In this document: positions 7,087-8,392 of the stretch, piece after piece
Position numbering within the stretch: the stretch's first letter is position 1
Layout of the letters: each line of letters opens with the position of its first letter
Origin: an uncultured Haloferula sp.
GTDB lineage: Bacteria; Verrucomicrobiota; Verrucomicrobiae; Verrucomicrobiales; Akkermansiaceae
Direction: 5' to 3'
Length of the DNA stretch: 8,392 bases
NCBI GenBank assembly: GCA_946885645.1
Contig: CAMPGU010000179.1
Span: 1 to 8,392, forward strand
Made by a program: the position numbers and the translations under genes
The notes under the pieces: generated by a model
Told to the model about the DNA's origin: nothing
The model's input: only the letters and a program-made list of their open reading frames with translations
Database searches by the model: none

Positions 7087-7464
7087 TCAGCGGTTCCTCA
7101 GGAAATCCGCGACCTGCGCGAAGAACGGGGACATCACCGCCCGTGCCTCCCCGCCGATCCCGCATTCGTCCATTGCCGCCTCCATCAGCTCCACCCAGCG
7201 CTTGCTCTGTGCCTCGCCGATGGCGAAGGGGAAGTGCCGCATTTTCAGGCGGGGATGTCCGCGATTTTCGATGTAGGTCTCGGCCCCTAGAAAGCGGAAT
7301 TGCAGGAACTCCCTGAGTCTTTTTTCGGCTCCCTCCCAATCCTGCTCCGGGTACAGCGGCCCCAGCAGATCGTCCGTGCGCACCCGCCGGTAAAAAGCGC
7401 CGACCATCGCGGCCAGACCCTCCGCCCCGACCTCGCGCGCTACGATTTCCTCCATCGATTCCAT
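7087..7464 (-). CDS. Group II truncated haemoglobin (trHbO type), 125 aa
   Basis: This is a small cytoplasmic haem protein of the 2-on-2 globin fold. Relatives bind O2 tightly and have been linked to oxygen, NO or peroxide chemistry; the role here is not shown. It aligns without gaps, from memory, with M. tuberculosis trHbO through the haem pocket: FY (24-25, Tyr B10), LYPE with Tyr38 (CD1), Ala46 (E7), RGHPRLKMRH (68-77) ending in proximal His77 (F8), and Trp90 (G8). The length is typical. I chose ATG 7464 (MESMEEIVAR). A GTG at 7530 would add 22 residues not seen in the family and approach the divergent uvrA start, and a second ATG exists at 7455. The gene is tail to tail with the large kinase, with only two bases between the stop codons. 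The 85-bp gap to uvrA must hold both promoters. Confidence 0.92.
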   Translation of the reverse strand: MESMEEIVAREVGAEGLAAMVGAFYRRVRTDDLLGPLYPEQDWEGAEKRLREFLQFRFLGAETYIENRGHPRLKMRHFPFAIGEAQSKRWVELMEAAMDECGIGGEARAVMSPFFAQVADFLRNR

Positions 7465-7549
7465 GCAGCGGTCATCGCACCCGGCGCGATCCCGTGCAAG
7501 CCCTGCAAACTCCGCTGGCGCGCCCGGCACTCCCGCCTACTCTCCCCGC

Positions 7550-8392
7550 GTGCCCGCGAAAAAGCCCATCTCTTCGCCTCCCGCTGCCGCCCCGCTCATC
7601 CGCATCCGCGGTGCCCGCCAGCACAATTTGAAGGGCTTGGATTTGGACATCCCCCTCGGGCAGCTCACCGTCGTGACCGGCCCCTCCGGCTCGGGCAAGT
7701 CCTCGCTCGCCTTCCACACCCTCTATGCCGAGGGCCAGCGCCGCTACGTGGAGACCTTCTCGCCCTACGTCCGGCAGTTCTTCGACCGCATGGACAAGCC
7801 GGCCGTCGATCACATCGACGGCATTCCTCCCGCCATCGCGATCGAGCAGAAGAATAACATCCGCACCACCCGCTCGACGGTCGGCACCCTCACGGAAATC
7901 AATGACTACCTGAAGCTCCTCTACGCCCGTTCCGCACGGGGCTATGATCCCGAGACCGGCGAGGAGATCCGGCCCGATTCCCCGGAATCTACCGCCGCAT
8001 GGGCTTTCGAAAATCTCCCCGAAAAGCAGGTTCTCGCCGCATTTCCCGTCCTCATCCCCTCCGATACCGCGAGTTCGGAGTTATTTCCCTTCCTCAATCA
8101 GCAGGGGTACCTGCGGGTCCTTATCGGGCACGAGGTGTTCCGCACCGACGAGCCTCCCCGATCCCCGCTCCCGGATCTGAAGTCCCGGATCTGGGTCATC
8201 CAGGACCGTCTCCCGGTTACCCCGGAGAACCGGCCCCGCCTCCTGGAGGCCCTCGAGCACGCCTTCACCCTCGGCAAGGGGCATGTGGCGCTGTTCTTCC
8301 CCGCGAAATCGTCCTCCGCCTTCGACGTCCGCCTTTTCTCCTCTACCTGGACCAATCCCGCCACCGGCAATTCCCTCCGCCCGCCATCGCCC
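7550..8392 (+). CDS. uvrA: UvrA-type excinuclease ATPase, N-terminal part, cysteine-less variant (cut by window edge)
   Basis: UvrA is the DNA-damage-sensing ATPase of nucleotide excision repair and works with UvrB. The reading frame runs open to the right edge (281 codons). It shows the UvrA start LIRIRGARQHNLKGL, Walker A GPSGSGKSS (44-52), LYAEGQRRYVE, PAIAIEQK and RSTVGTLTEINDYLKLLYAR. Compared with E. coli UvrA the signature segment is altered: YVETFSPYVRQFFDRMDKP replaces YVESLSAYARQFLSLMEKP. No cysteine occurs in the visible part, and the first CPxC zinc pair reads NPAT (269-272). The start is taken as GTG 7550 (MPAKKPISS); the frame is open further upstream, but there it enters the divergent promoter region. 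It may belong to the long, duplicated UvrA-like proteins found in some Planctomycetes/Verrucomicrobia/Bacteroidetes rather than being the canonical repair enzyme. That is inference. Confidence 0.88.
   Translation, partial: MPAKKPISSPPAAAPLIRIRGARQHNLKGLDLDIPLGQLTVVTGPSGSGKSSLAFHTLYAEGQRRYVETFSPYVRQFFDRMDKPAVDHIDGIPPAIAIEQKNNIRTTRSTVGTLTEINDYLKLLYARSARGYDPETGEEIRPDSPESTAAWAFENLPEKQVLAAFPVLIPSDTASSELFPFLNQQGYLRVLIGHEVFRTDEPPRSPLPDLKSRIWVIQDRLPVTPENRPRLLEALEHAFTLGKGHVALFFPAKSSSAFDVRLFSSTWTNPATGNSLRPPSP

Overview
The window is a dense, GC-rich piece of bacterial chromosome. The mix of proteins suggests Verrucomicrobiota, perhaps a Luteolibacter-like member. These are Pkn-type Ser/Thr kinases with a lectin-fold ectodomain, CPBP membrane proteases, a group II truncated haemoglobin and a UvrA of unusual type. 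Clear Shine-Dalgarno sites are scarce. The taxonomic call is inference, because there is no rRNA in the window. I see no tRNA, IS element, CRISPR array or prophage gene.

Layout, left to right. On the minus strand, the start of a thiamine-monophosphate kinase gene (thiL, cut by the left edge) follows a CPBP-family intramembrane protease gene with only one base between them, so the two are probably co-transcribed. A divergent gap of about 120 bp (1204-1324) holds a long, near-perfect palindrome. To its right, on the plus strand, lies a second, larger CPBP protease with an extra N-terminal domain. Two tandem paralogous membrane Ser/Thr protein kinases follow. The first (392 aa) has a kinase domain, one membrane helix and only a short proline-rich tail. 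The second (962 aa) has an almost interchangeable kinase domain (about 78% identical over the first 210 residues by hand count). Its large extracytoplasmic part contains two C-type-lectin-fold modules, a helical stretch and a C-terminal W-rich beta module. On the minus strand, tail to tail with the big kinase and only 2 bp away, is a group II truncated haemoglobin. Diverging from it is the start of a UvrA-type excinuclease ATPase that runs off the right edge and contains no cysteine in its 281 visible residues.

How they may work together. The plus-strand block (CPBP2, kinase 1, kinase 2) looks like a membrane signalling cluster: one probable sensor kinase with a large ectodomain, one nearly sensor-less sister kinase, and a membrane protease upstream. 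The two kinase genes also share a bipartite sequence about 70 bp upstream of their start codons, with exactly conserved spacing. This points either to duplication of gene plus control region or to co-regulation. thiL, the globin gene and uvrA look like ordinary housekeeping or accessory neighbours. I see no evidence for a complete new defence or mobile system. The most original material is the kinase pair with its shared upstream element and the cysteine-less UvrA.
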